Assembly (NCBI RefSeq): GCF_016901735.1
Contig: NZ_JACLZC010000012.1
Span: forward strand, 1 to 56,258
Direction of reading: 5' to 3'
DNA from: Pseudoflavonifractor phocaeensis
GTDB lineage: Bacteria > Bacillota > Clostridia > Oscillospirales > Oscillospiraceae
DNA: 56,258 nt
Shown here: piece after piece, positions 8,901 to 17,127 of the stretch
Position numbering within the stretch: position 1 is the first letter of the stretch
Layout of the letters: each line of letters opens with the position of its first letter
Translations under genes and position numbers: made by a program
Notes under the pieces: model-generated
Told to the model about the DNA's origin: nothing
What the model saw: only the letters and a program-made list of their open reading frames with translations
Databases searched by the model: none

Positions 8901-11218
8901 GCAAGCACCGCAAGCTGTCGGGCTGCAGTTATATCAGATGCGTCAGACATATCTCTTGCCAGTTTAGCTGCACGTTGACGGCTATCCGAGAAAAGCAGAA
9001 CTTTCCGTCCTTCGTTCGGAAGTCGATCGGGATCGCCTGTTTTCCCTGGAACTGCGGGTTGAGCTTGGAATTGTGCTTTAATCAGATTGAAGAAGGACTG
9101 GTTGCCTCTTGTACTAAAAGAGGTCAGTTGCATCTTAGATAGTTCATGCCGACAATGTGGACAGGTGGAAAATGTCAGAATATCCGGTCTGGCCTTTGCT
9201 GTGAAGCCGCTATAATACAGCTTCCTGATGCCCTGCTTTCCATCCAGGGAATCATCAGAAAAGTCGATGAAGCCGCTTTGAACATCCAAATAGCAAGGCG
9301 AAATTTTATTCTGTCCTTGACGTTCCGGCAATCGATAATCTGCGGACGGAATGAAAAGATGTATTTCTTTAACCTCATTTTCATTTATCATACCAGGTTG
9401 GTGCCAGAGGTATGTACGTCTTCTGGCTTCAAAATCTTGCTTCAGCACAAAACCTCTGAAGAAAATACTACCGCACCGGCGATCATTGTATAACTCATAA
9501 ATTGTGCTTCCGCATTCTTTGCAAGTAAGGTTACCATCCGAAAAATAGACCTCACCCAATGTTAATCCGTTTTCCGTGTGTGAATGAGGACATTCTGGAT
9601 TAGTACAAGCGTAAACGCCCTTGATTCCACGAAAAAGCATATGTATTCTTGCCGGAAACAAAACGCTTCCACTTTCGTTTCGCGCCAAAGGTGCGATCGA
9701 AAGCATAACACTGACAGCGTGCAGGGCATCTTCTGAACTATTATCAGGAAAGATAGACTCCGCTAATTCTTGTAAAGAGACTGCTGTTCCGCGGCAAAGT
9801 TTGAACATTTGGCAGAATGGTACATAGTCTACCAAATGGTCGTATAGCCATTGGTATGCATCTTCAGAGGAAACGAATGGAGCAGGACTATTGGCAATAC
9901 CTGTCCAAAATCCATTGAGTGCCATAAGGCGCTCCGGATCATCGCCTTCAAACGCATCCGGAATAGATTTTTTAAATTTACTGAAGGGAATATGAACTGC
10001 GCTTCCGCTGCCTATTTCCTCTCGTTCGCCAGTGAGATAACAGAACGGATGCATGTCGTCAGATGCAGTCAATTCATTTGCAAATGTCCTGACGGCCAAC
10101 CTGTCATTCTCGTCATTGTTGGGCATACTTGCAGTAGTCAATATAAATTGAACTCTACTGCGATCAATGCCCAAACGATGGAATAAACGCCGGATGAGCA
10201 ATGATACCTCGCCGCCTGCAGAACCACGATACATATGCGCTTCATCGATGACGAATAGAAGCTTATTATTCGGATCTACATTTAGCCATGCCTGAGTATC
10301 TGACCATATTTTATGCTCTCTTGGCCGAAGAAGCATATATTCAAGCATGGAATAGTTTGTAATCAAAATATCGGGGCAGAATTGCTGCATTTCAAAACGA
10401 GTTACCAGTTCTGCATCCTCATCGTTCGGAATATGTTTTCCGTTATAGAGTTTTTCAAGGAATTCATCAAAATTTTCTTTGGCCGGTAGTTTTCCGTCCT
10501 TAATTAGTTTCTCTAAAAAGGCTTTTTCTTCGTCGCTTTCTGGATTGACCATACGAGAATATGTTGCCGCAAGTGAACGGTCCTCACTACGTCGGGGCTC
10601 CTTACCTGCATAAGGAGTTCTGCCGGTATACATGCCGAATTGAGGGCGGCGGGAATTATTTCCACAGGCGGTGCGGAATATATTTATAAATCGGTGGTTT
10701 GGATCACCAATCAAACGACGCAAACGACTAATCTGGTCAGAAACCAGAGCGTTCATAGGATACATGATAATCGTTCGGACACCACGCATAGCCCAGCTAT
10801 CAGGGTTATTTCTTGCTTCTGAAGCAAGTTTTGCCATCAAGGGCCACATAAAGCATTCCGTCTTACCAGAGCCTGTACCTGTTGACACAAACAGATCCTT
10901 ACCCTCAAATGCCGCTTCCAAAGCGGAAATTTGGTGACAGAAAGGTGATGGGTATACGCCAAGATTGGCATCTGATAGCGCCTTAAAATAGTCTTTCAAC
11001 CAATCAGGTAACTTGGGAGATAACTGGATTCCGTTTGTCGTACTCTTGTAAGCAGGTGATGATTCAACATACGGTTTTTGATAAAGAACACCTTCTTGAT
11101 TTAGCTTGTTTTGTGCAGCAGACAGCAAAATAGGTGACTTCCCAAAATATTGCGACTTTATATAGTTTTCCAGAGCTTCACGCAGTTGCAAGTGAACTCC
11201 GTTTGCACCATTGGACAT
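5957..11218 (-). CDS. DEAH helicase with C-terminal DUF1998/MZB domain (DruE/DrmA-like)
   Basis: A 1,753-aa superfamily-2 ATPase. Walker A STGTGSGKTE lies near residue 115, DEAH (VIDEAHMYRG) near 325 and motif VI QRAGRAGRRG near 1135. Between and after them are several CxxC pairs, for example around 540-570, 690, 1010-1030 and 1400-1425, suggesting structural zinc ribbons. The C-terminus ends with a cysteine cluster (CxCxxxCxxCL) followed by a YRNQ and LDRKAALDLL signature, typical of the DUF1998/MZB region of MrfA, DrmA and DruE. The size fits DruE better than DrmA. Starting at 11218 puts GGAGG 7 nt upstream; an ATG at 11224 overlaps the previous stop. It is the last gene of a four-gene operon and is the likely motor of a phage-defence system that loads on and remodels DNA. 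Confidence 0.88.
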   Translation of the reverse strand: MSNGANGVHLQLREALENYIKSQYFGKSPILLSAAQNKLNQEGVLYQKPYVESSPAYKSTTNGIQLSPKLPDWLKDYFKALSDANLGVYPSPFCHQISALEAAFEGKDLFVSTGTGSGKTECFMWPLMAKLASEARNNPDSWAMRGVRTIIMYPMNALVSDQISRLRRLIGDPNHRFINIFRTACGNNSRRPQFGMYTGRTPYAGKEPRRSEDRSLAATYSRMVNPESDEEKAFLEKLIKDGKLPAKENFDEFLEKLYNGKHIPNDEDAELVTRFEMQQFCPDILITNYSMLEYMLLRPREHKIWSDTQAWLNVDPNNKLLFVIDEAHMYRGSAGGEVSLLIRRLFHRLGIDRSRVQFILTTASMPNNDENDRLAVRTFANELTASDDMHPFCYLTGEREEIGSGSAVHIPFSKFKKSIPDAFEGDDPERLMALNGFWTGIANSPAPFVSSEDAYQWLYDHLVDYVPFCQMFKLCRGTAVSLQELAESIFPDNSSEDALHAVSVMLSIAPLARNESGSVLFPARIHMLFRGIKGVYACTNPECPHSHTENGLTLGEVYFSDGNLTCKECGSTIYELYNDRRCGSIFFRGFVLKQDFEARRRTYLWHQPGMINENEVKEIHLFIPSADYRLPERQGQNKISPCYLDVQSGFIDFSDDSLDGKQGIRKLYYSGFTAKARPDILTFSTCPHCRHELSKMQLTSFSTRGNQSFFNLIKAQFQAQPAVPGKTGDPDRLPNEGRKVLLFSDSRQRAAKLARDMSDASDITAARQLAVLAIDRMEHEVAEQSMNYFYDYFAMVAVEHHVQIFHDSETEKQRERLIEHGTQALKNYTRAKKRGQQYTPRFTIDNAPTQMKEQLIRFYCGGYNTLVDSALSWIEPTDAAKWDALDALEETGIEISEEEFMEFFNAWILSTCDTSVILGHTIPDVIREKARPNYVGYGIDKSKKFSTDIREIMGWSDNDSVAAKWSQILRETFMDEGSSSNGKYYIDLSRIKPRFDLEHTWFRCERCSELTPYLLKGKCPSCQCEKIHPMTTEEIDALAFWRKPIEDALQGDTIRVIDTEEHTAQLSHKDQRDELWSRTEQYELRFQDFLQNGEAPVDILSSTTTMEVGIDIGSLVAVGLRNIPPMRENYQQRAGRAGRRGSSLSTIVTFCEDGPHDSLYFSNPVPMFRGDPRSPWIDISSEKITQRHLGMVALQTYLREKSNSLDAIPAIEFLDEHLQPFSSFLAIFEISKDDILVPVGSKGALGSYKDELEKSLSALKQKRDDHPELFETDDSSDSGKKSLLDALYEEGVIPTYSFPKNVVSTYISDVSGKVKYQVERGLDVAIGEYAPGRAIVVDKTTYQIGGLYYPGGERSERTAASPAKAFIQDASYRKSIRTCSQCGWFGLEEDNPDTCPFCGNKALTNMLPMLRPWGFAPRNATSIETAQLNEEYSATQQPLYSTLPDADDVTTVNGCANVRMAVRPNQRIIMLNNGVSGKGFTICCDCGAAMPGDKPSVLKDILRPYRSKFIKTRCKHSDTINVNLGYDFVTDMLVLEFALDRQQIDINPTRNSWLNRAGQSLAEGLRLAACQELDIEFTELVTGFRVRQNRKGDFVDIYLYDSLSSGAGYAVSIESSIRQLLTKTRELLEGCTCDSACHRCLKHYRNQYIHSVLDRKAALDLLNWGETGVKVSAVPQGGQQHLLKSLEQILQISGVHIDVSHAPIFAEGKYSKKKIIVYPAMWSKPTSTDTIFVSDANLKYAKPYALKTILDNL

Positions 11219-11220
11219 AA

Positions 11221-12240
11221 TCATTCCTCCACAAAGCAGTAACCCATTGATTCCAACTCATGTTTGAACATAGGATAGATTTGCCTTGCCATCATTCTTG
11301 TAAAGACTTGGGGCGTTTTTGATGTAAAATCATATCGCACAGGCCAGCTATAGAGTTTGAAGAAGTTTTCTTCCGAAGGTGGCAGACGATAGCCAAGTTT
11401 GATTTCTATCAGACTTCCCTTTGCCTTCGTTTTGATTTCTGGAAGTGTTCCATGTTTTTTTAGAAGTGATATTGCAATCCTTCTATATTCGCCGTGGTTG
11501 CCTGGAACATTTGAAAAATAGTCCCGCATTCTCCATTCTGGAATCGGTGTATTCAGAAATACCCCATTACTGTATCGATAAAATACAAAAATTTTATTTG
11601 GTTCACCATATCTTGCAAGGGATATATGGTCATTTTTTTCGGGAATCTGTTGCCAATACCCCCATTTAAATGGAGGATCAAGCCGCAGAAACTCTGAGTT
11701 ATCTGGCCATTCTATTTGTTCCCATTCGCAATGCGCCAACAGTTCTTCGAGATAGCTTTCAAACGACTGCTTCTGCAAACCAAACATTGATGATATTGTC
11801 CTGTCGGAAGTTGAAGTTTGAACGGAATAGAAACCCAATCCGCTCATAAATAACTTCAAGTCAGGTGAAATACCTCTGTGAAGAACAAGATCCCCATTTC
11901 CTCCAGTTGCAAGAGCGGCTGGGGATATTTGATAAGCGGAATGATAAAAGAACCCATTTCGCAGATAGATAGAGTACATTTCCTCAATCAAATCCGTCTT
12001 GTCATGCGGGAGGAGAAATCCAATCTTCGGATAAATGCCTTCATAAGCATCAAAAATCTGGCCAATTCTGCTTTTGAAGTGCTGAATAGAAACTGAACCT
12101 CCATCCTCGGTGTGATCCCAAAGCGAAGCGAGAGCCATTTGCCCAGCAACACTATAAACGACCCGACAAACCCATTCGTTGTCATCTGACTGCGGAATAT
12201 TTAATTGCCTTCCAATTGAAACAATTAGGTCGTTTATCAT
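11221..12240 (-). CDS. Defence-operon protein of unknown function
   Basis: A 339-aa soluble protein with no recognised motif, third of the four-gene helicase operon. It is mixed alpha/beta with a C-terminal third rich in aromatic and basic residues. Two starts are possible: a GTG at 12249 overlapping the stop of the preceding gene, and an ATG at 12240 with GAGGAAG about 10 nt upstream, which I prefer. Its stop lies just 3 nt before the chosen helicase start, so translation is coupled to the helicase. By position it could be equivalent to DruG or another adaptor subunit, but no sequence evidence proves it. Confidence 0.75.
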   Translation of the reverse strand: MINDLIVSIGRQLNIPQSDDNEWVCRVVYSVAGQMALASLWDHTEDGGSVSIQHFKSRIGQIFDAYEGIYPKIGFLLPHDKTDLIEEMYSIYLRNGFFYHSAYQISPAALATGGNGDLVLHRGISPDLKLFMSGLGFYSVQTSTSDRTISSMFGLQKQSFESYLEELLAHCEWEQIEWPDNSEFLRLDPPFKWGYWQQIPEKNDHISLARYGEPNKIFVFYRYSNGVFLNTPIPEWRMRDYFSNVPGNHGEYRRIAISLLKKHGTLPEIKTKAKGSLIEIKLGYRLPPSEENFFKLYSWPVRYDFTSKTPQVFTRMMARQIYPMFKHELESMGYCFVEE

Positions 12241-12245
12241 ATCGT

Positions 12246-14291
12246 TCACTCTTCCTCAATATATCTTGCAACTTCAGCTTTTACCGAACTGGAGATTCCG
12301 CTCTCGCCTTCAATAACATCCTTTAAGACATCCAATCTCCCGGTAAGTACGCAGAGAGGAAGCACACCAAAGAGCAGTTCCAAGTCCTTATCTTTTGCGG
12401 GATTCTCCAAAATGCATTTTGCATCGGACAGGACACGGGTTAACTGGCCCAATAGGAGTTTGCTAAGGCCCAAACGCTTAAATGCAGATATCCGGAGAGA
12501 CTGTTTTTCCTCAGAAACATATGGTTGGAACTTCTCAGCGCGTTTACTTGGCCATGTCTCGAGAGCAGGTAAACTTCCTATAAAACATTCACTCAGGACG
12601 GGGAGCATGTAATTATAAAGGCCTTTCGGCTCAATAAGCATATCCTCGACATATGGATGGGTCCAGATTATCTGCTTTTTGAGTCTTGTAAACTTCTGCG
12701 GTAATGCATCCGTCCACCCTTTTCCGAACATATTTTGAACCGACACAATAGAATCGTCAGCCTCGCTGATTCTTTCCACTATAGAAAGGTCACATTCATC
12801 TCCTAAAGTCAATTGTCCTGCTCCGTTTGCGTACATCGAAACAGACAGCACCTCAGCAATATCCTGTCCCCCAGGGCCTGCAATCAAAGTTGGCACATTG
12901 TTGATATGGGTTGCATACAGAAAAGCAGTGAGCATTGAGCAGAAGTCTGGTTCAATGCCCAACGCACATGACAAATTCTGATAGATTGCATCATATTCAT
13001 TGCGCCAGCTTTCTGCGAGTTCAATATCCTCATCAGAATATTGGCCACTGGTACTGCTGTATTGCCATGAGGCAGGGGGATTCCCATACGGCAAGGTTGC
13101 ATTTGACTGAGGCAGAAAAACAGAAATATCAGCAATGAATCCTGCCATATCTTTTTGCGCGTCAGCAATTTTCTGGCGCACTGCGACCAGCGTTTCTTTT
13201 CCAATCGATTCATATTGCGCTATCTCTGCAAGTAACCGATCAAGTTCACCTTGTTTTGTGGCAATTTCTGCAAGTAGTTCACTATGCTGCTTTTTTGCAA
13301 TGGATATTGTTTCTTCCATTTCTGAAACTTCTGCCTCAGCTTTGGAAATTTCAGCAGCATGAGAATTATGCCATTCCACGGATACGGCTTTTTCGCATAA
13401 TTCTCTTAATTCATCGTGATTCTTTGCAATTTCAGCCAACACATTAACATCGATATCGCCGACTTTAATCAATGCATCTGCTCGATTAACAAAATCATCA
13501 ACTGTCTGTTTTGCTTGGTCCAGAGTACAATTTAGTTTTTGAACAATCGCGTCGTACAAAGATTCTCCGCAAATCTTCTCAAGAAGAAGTTTGCAATGTT
13601 TCCATTCAGCCTTGGTGGCACCAATACACTCCTTAAACAAAGGCCATGTGGTGCGTTCAAGAATGAGCGTGCGAATAACCTCGTCTGTATTTCCTATTGA
13701 AACATATCCAGAAGGCTCTCCCACCTGAAGTGTTTTTAGAAATCTTAGGTTACGATCATCCCAATTATAGATATCCCCGGAGGAAATTGTGTAGCTTGGC
13801 AGGGAGTAGACAGTTTCCGAAAGTTTTGCACATCGATCCGAAATGTTGAACTCATTTGCACGACACAGTACGCCTGCGAACTGCCCCCATTTAGGTTCAT
13901 AGCAAAAAAGTGTATCGCAAAAGTAAGCTTGTGTACGAGCAGTTCCATTCTGAAGTTGTTCAACCACTTCGTCTAAAGACTTTGCCATAAGAACTACTAC
14001 ACGTACCGGCGAGTAGTCTTTGACATAGTACGACTGGACATAGTCAATTGCTGGGTTATCCCTATTAGGAATTGCTGTCCACTCCCAAATACCGACCGTT
14101 CCAAGCGCAGTAGGCCCATCGTTGCGGTACAGTCTATCTCTGTTTTCAAAATAGTTATCCGTCCGTTCCGACTTGAATGGTGTATGTAAAATATCATCTT
14201 CCACATCTGCTAAACGGTTCAGCCATATACGCCCTTCGTAATCTACTGTAATGTAGCACAGTGATGTGAAGGAAACTTCATTGTCAATCAT
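12246..14291 (-). CDS. Coiled-coil protein with degenerate P-loop domain
   Basis: A 681-aa protein. Residues about 1-230 are an unassigned beta-rich domain. Residues about 290-390 are strongly heptad-like and rich in Glu, Ala, Ile and Lys, predicting a long coiled coil. Residues about 440-600 look like an NTPase whose Walker A has decayed: the segment AGPGGQDIAEVLS sits where GxxGxGK[ST] would be expected, and no Lys-Ser/Thr pair follows. A THPYVED segment and EPKGLYNY lie further on. It overlaps the preceding gene by 8-11 nt and the next by up to 4 nt. An ATG at 14291 has better spacing from GGGAGGG than the one at 14294. It may form the scaffold or sensor of the system, with ATP binding lost. 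Confidence 0.75.
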   Translation of the reverse strand: MIDNEVSFTSLCYITVDYEGRIWLNRLADVEDDILHTPFKSERTDNYFENRDRLYRNDGPTALGTVGIWEWTAIPNRDNPAIDYVQSYYVKDYSPVRVVVLMAKSLDEVVEQLQNGTARTQAYFCDTLFCYEPKWGQFAGVLCRANEFNISDRCAKLSETVYSLPSYTISSGDIYNWDDRNLRFLKTLQVGEPSGYVSIGNTDEVIRTLILERTTWPLFKECIGATKAEWKHCKLLLEKICGESLYDAIVQKLNCTLDQAKQTVDDFVNRADALIKVGDIDVNVLAEIAKNHDELRELCEKAVSVEWHNSHAAEISKAEAEVSEMEETISIAKKQHSELLAEIATKQGELDRLLAEIAQYESIGKETLVAVRQKIADAQKDMAGFIADISVFLPQSNATLPYGNPPASWQYSSTSGQYSDEDIELAESWRNEYDAIYQNLSCALGIEPDFCSMLTAFLYATHINNVPTLIAGPGGQDIAEVLSVSMYANGAGQLTLGDECDLSIVERISEADDSIVSVQNMFGKGWTDALPQKFTRLKKQIIWTHPYVEDMLIEPKGLYNYMLPVLSECFIGSLPALETWPSKRAEKFQPYVSEEKQSLRISAFKRLGLSKLLLGQLTRVLSDAKCILENPAKDKDLELLFGVLPLCVLTGRLDVLKDVIEGESGISSSVKAEVARYIEEE

Positions 14292-15843
14292 CATTATCCC
14301 TCCCAGGATTATTTTGAATGGTTTTCCTGAGCAAATTTAAAGCTGTACGGGAAATTTCGCCTCGCCGCAAAGCCTTGCAGAGCCATTTTTGCGTTTGGGG
14401 ATATTTCGAGAATTTACTGACAAAACTTCCAACTGCATGCGTTACAGGAATCATCGGGCCAGAGCAAGAACTCAATTTTTTGACAAGCACAGCATCCAGC
14501 AACATAACATCCATGTTGACGGTTTCCTGCTCAAAACGAATGGAGCGAATGTAGTCGCAGCCTTGATAAAAATGTATCTCTGTGCCAAATGATAGTTCGT
14601 CGATTGTTAAATGCTCCTCGCCAGAAAGCTTGTAGATATATTCAGTCTTACCATTTCTTTGAACCACAGCCTTCCCATCATACGGGCAAGAAACTGATAT
14701 GCACTTTAATTTGGGGAGTTTTGCATAGCTCTCTTCATTCAGCGTGTTGCCAGAATGGTCAGATATGATTATTGCTGGTAACGGTGCCTTTTTGCGCAAG
14801 GGTTGCTTTACCAAATAGGAGAATCCCAAGGCTCCAGATTTGCCAAGTGAGATTAGCTGTTCTCTTTCCCTTGTACAGAGCTTGTATAATTTCCCGTCTT
14901 GAGTACCCAGCACATTCGCAGTTGCGGGATATGATTTCAGTTCAGCATCATCACCGCATAAATAGAAGTAAAACTCCGCTGAGTTGTGGTATATAAAATA
15001 TGGGGCCTGTATGTATGCTGGCCAGATAGGATAGAATTTTGTTGGTTTTTCGGTCAAGAAAATAGCATATTTAAGAAAAAACTTTGCGGAGCGTTCTGAA
15101 AACCTTTTAATACGAATTTTATATAAATACCAACTATTGAAAGAGTTTGCGCGCGTTTTGGCTATTTCCATTGCTTCGATATCTGCAGGGAAAGTATATA
15201 TTGGATGTCGTTGCAATAAATAATAGAAATTTCCGGCATACGCCTTTCCGCCAGATTGGAGAATCTGGCCAGTTCGTCCGTCAAAGAAGGAGCCGGCCTG
15301 ATTAATTCCCGGTATATTATCGGACCAAAATCTTCTTAATTCGGGATTAGCATTTACATATTCAACACAGTAAATCTGGCTTGGAATAGAGCCAACACTC
15401 AAGTAGGTGGTTCCTATCCGCTCAATTCGTTCAAACGAGTATTCATAAACTTGGTGTGAATCTCCGGCTATCTTAATTTTGTCGCAGTGTGCCTTGTGGT
15501 CTGGAGGGTAGAAGAACCCTAATTGTAGAGAAAACATCGATCCTGTTACAACAAGACGCAAAGGCATTATATGGCTGTTAAGTGCTCGCAGCGATCGGCC
15601 GTAGTTTGGATCAAAAGAAGCTTGGCGTTCGTCGCATTCTTTATTGGGAGATGCCGGATCATGACGGAAGTGTTGAACATTCATACCAGGGGCGGTAAGT
15701 AAAACATTTTGTGCGCATAATTCACACACAAAATGGCCACTTCGTGCTGACGCACCATAGGGATACATCTTGCAAGCATCTTCTACCGTGATACGACGAT
15801 ATCCAATTTTAGAATCCCACACGCATACATGAGTTAATGGCAT
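14284..15843 (-). CDS. CoiA-like zinc-finger protein, first gene of defence operon
   Basis: A 519-aa protein with an N-terminal zinc-binding module like that of competence protein CoiA and related nucleases: C40-x2-C43, HFRH at 58-61 and C70. The remaining 400 residues are beta-rich and aromatic-rich and are not assignable by eye. I do not see the complete CoiA nuclease motif set, so catalysis is uncertain. AGAGGATGA precedes the ATG. As the first gene of the operon and a putative DNA-binding protein, it may recognise or process foreign DNA for the helicase encoded three genes later. The whole operon is clearly more AT-rich than the flanking genes, a sign of horizontal transfer. Confidence 0.72.
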   Translation of the reverse strand: MPLTHVCVWDSKIGYRRITVEDACKMYPYGASARSGHFVCELCAQNVLLTAPGMNVQHFRHDPASPNKECDERQASFDPNYGRSLRALNSHIMPLRLVVTGSMFSLQLGFFYPPDHKAHCDKIKIAGDSHQVYEYSFERIERIGTTYLSVGSIPSQIYCVEYVNANPELRRFWSDNIPGINQAGSFFDGRTGQILQSGGKAYAGNFYYLLQRHPIYTFPADIEAMEIAKTRANSFNSWYLYKIRIKRFSERSAKFFLKYAIFLTEKPTKFYPIWPAYIQAPYFIYHNSAEFYFYLCGDDAELKSYPATANVLGTQDGKLYKLCTREREQLISLGKSGALGFSYLVKQPLRKKAPLPAIIISDHSGNTLNEESYAKLPKLKCISVSCPYDGKAVVQRNGKTEYIYKLSGEEHLTIDELSFGTEIHFYQGCDYIRSIRFEQETVNMDVMLLDAVLVKKLSSCSGPMIPVTHAVGSFVSKFSKYPQTQKWLCKALRRGEISRTALNLLRKTIQNNPGRDNDD

Positions 15844-16111
15844 ATACGATCATCCTCTGCATTTTTACAGCAAATTCGAATTGTCCAGGAATGTACGCAA
15901 TTCAATAAATTCATTAGCGATTGCCCATTTGTGAGCGGTTTCTATTAGGTAGTAATAGAAGACACATTTCTCATTTTAGTGATACTTCCTATGCATTATG
16001 TGTAGCCGTGATACAGGACTCCGTTTTTTAAAATCTTAAGCACTACTTTTAATATTTATTTTATGATACGACACAATATCTGTTTTTTCAATATAATACG
16101 CATCAGGCTGT
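15844..16111. promoter_or_regulatory. Intergenic region upstream of the defence operon, with palindrome
   Basis: A/T-rich spacer between the leftward defence operon and the repeat element. A 7-bp perfect inverted repeat, TCTATTA-GGTAG-TAATAGA, lies at 15941-15959, about 100 nt upstream of the first operon gene, and could be an operator or small hairpin. I could not identify a convincing promoter for the leftward operon by eye. Confidence 0.35.
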
Positions 16112-16151
16112 ATTCTTTGTATAGGCGTGTTAAAAATTGATACGCCTGACT
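16112..16151 (+). repeat. Terminal motif, copy 1
   Basis: One of four related motifs. It contains GGCGT-N13-ACGCC as an imperfect palindrome around TTAAAAATTGAT. Related copies are at 16712-16754, 54884-54923 and 55484-55530. Confidence 0.6.
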
Positions 16152-16213
16152 CGAAAAAAACTCTTGCTTCTCGGCCTCTGCAGAGGTACAATACCCCAAA
16201 CCTGAACATGAAA

Positions 16214-16274
16214 AAAGAGCCCTTCTGAACAGGCGGTGGCAGCGGATGCCGCGCCTGGTCAAGAAGGGTTCTTT
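16214..16274. other. Conserved hairpin in left repeat element
   Basis: A long imperfect hairpin: AAAGAGCCCTTCT pairs with AGAAGGGTTCTTT, then CAGGCG with CGCCTG, and an apical GGCA/TGCC. The second element has the same lower stem but a different upper stem (TGCA/TGCA) that still pairs. On the minus strand the hairpin is followed by a run of T, so it could terminate leftward transcription. Confidence 0.6.
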
Positions 16275-16711
16275 GACCACATGTTTGACCACAGACAGCG
16301 TCGGAACACTCGGAAACAGTGGAATTAAGGGCACCAAAGAGTGAGTAAAATGTAGCGAAAAGGGTTGAAAACCATTAGAAAGTACCAGAAAAAATTTAGT
16401 TTAACCGTTTAAGTCGTTTTAGGAATCAGAAACGAATAATCGTGAAAAGATTACCAATAATCTCTCAAAGCGGGGACAACTCTCTTAAAGATTGGAAAAT
16501 AGTTATATACTTTTATAAATATTGACCATCACAAGCGGAGGGAGAAATTCTTCTGAAGAAGGCACTGAAGTGAGAAAAATTCGAAAAAACAGCGCTAAAT
16601 GCTTTTATTTCTCTTACAATAATTAGTTTTTGAGTATTAGAATTTGTTTATAGCCCGTATCTCTCGGTTTGCTGGCTTAAAGGCCTTTTTTGAATATGCT
16701 TTATAGCACCT

Positions 16712-16754
16712 ATTTCTTTGTATATTGCGTGCTAAAAATTGGTACGCGTGTTGT
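16712..16754 (+). repeat. Terminal motif, copy 2
   Basis: Right end of the left element: TTTCTTTG, then GCGT-N12-ACGC around CTAAAAATTGGT. It differs from copy 1 in the arms but keeps them complementary. Confidence 0.55.
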
Positions 16755-16819
16755 CCGCCAGCATCTATGTGTTTCCCTAACAGAGAACTGTTTCTGGGAT
16801 TTTTCGATTCAAGTTTTAG

Positions 16820-16848
16820 TTGATAATTTCCATGTAATTAGGTATGAT
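16820..16848 (+). promoter_or_regulatory. Promoter of the immunity gene cluster
   Basis: TTGATA (16820-16825), a 17-nt spacer and TATGAT (16843-16848) make a good sigma-A promoter just beyond the left repeat element. Transcription would start near 16855, about 300 nt before the first gene. Confidence 0.65.
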
Positions 16849-17035
16849 GGAAAAGAACCATCCGACCTTATTGTTTGAAAGAAGCAATTAACCATATATG
16901 AAAGTATCACAAGCAACTTACACTGTACGCATGGAATCATGCGTGATGTAGGCGGAAGTTTTTGGGAGATGCACACGAATCAGTTAAAGATAACTTTGAT
17001 TCTATATAAAAAATGGATTTTGCCTGCGGAGGAAA

Positions 17036-17067
17036 CCACATCTGGGGGTAGATGTGGCTTCTTTCTT
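17036..17067 (+). terminator. Leader hairpin 1, terminator-like
   Basis: A perfect 8-bp stem, CCACATCT/AGATGTGG with a 6-nt loop, is followed by CTTCTTTCTT. It lies inside the leader of the immunity cluster, so it may act as an attenuator. Confidence 0.55.
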
Positions 17068-17078
17068 GCGGCCTTTTC

Positions 17079-17127
17079 ACGCCCTGCGTCAGCCTGTCCA
17101 AGTGACAGGGTGTCGCGGGGCGTTTTT
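17079..17127 (+). terminator. Leader hairpin 2, strong intrinsic terminator
   Basis: A two-part stem, ACGCCCTGCG with CGCGGGGCGT outside and CCTGTC/GACAGG inside, is followed by TTTTT. It ends 26 nt before the first ATG of the cluster, between promoter and gene, so most transcripts should stop here unless antitermination occurs. Confidence 0.75.

Larger units (their letters stand above)
16112..16754 (+). repeat. Flanking repeat element, left copy (about 645 bp)
   Basis: This non-coding segment is repeated in the same orientation at 54884-55530. The two copies align along their whole length, with fully identical blocks: 46 bp (16474-16519 versus 55244-55289), 35 bp (16408-16442 versus 55178-55212) and 19 bp (16287-16305 versus 55057-55075). 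Less conserved stretches lie between. Each copy begins and ends with a related motif of about 40 bp (ATTCTTTG..., then TTAAAAATTGATACGCC-like). No reading frame is conserved between copies. Together the copies bracket the immunity gene cluster. Confidence 0.85.

Noticed and set aside
16056..16337. 93-aa leftward frame in the left repeat element
   Set aside because: The right repeat copy does not keep this frame (a different 65-aa frame appears there), and the region is dominated by a hairpin.
16262..16353. Possible 3' end of a gene in the repeat elements, with stops at equivalent places in both copies
   Set aside because: Differences between the copies are mostly non-synonymous and the frame shifts by one across the hairpin, so coding conservation is not supported.
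16690..16878. 62-aa rightward frame upstream of the immunity cluster
   Set aside because: No SD, it spans the predicted promoter, and composition is that of A/T-rich non-coding DNA.
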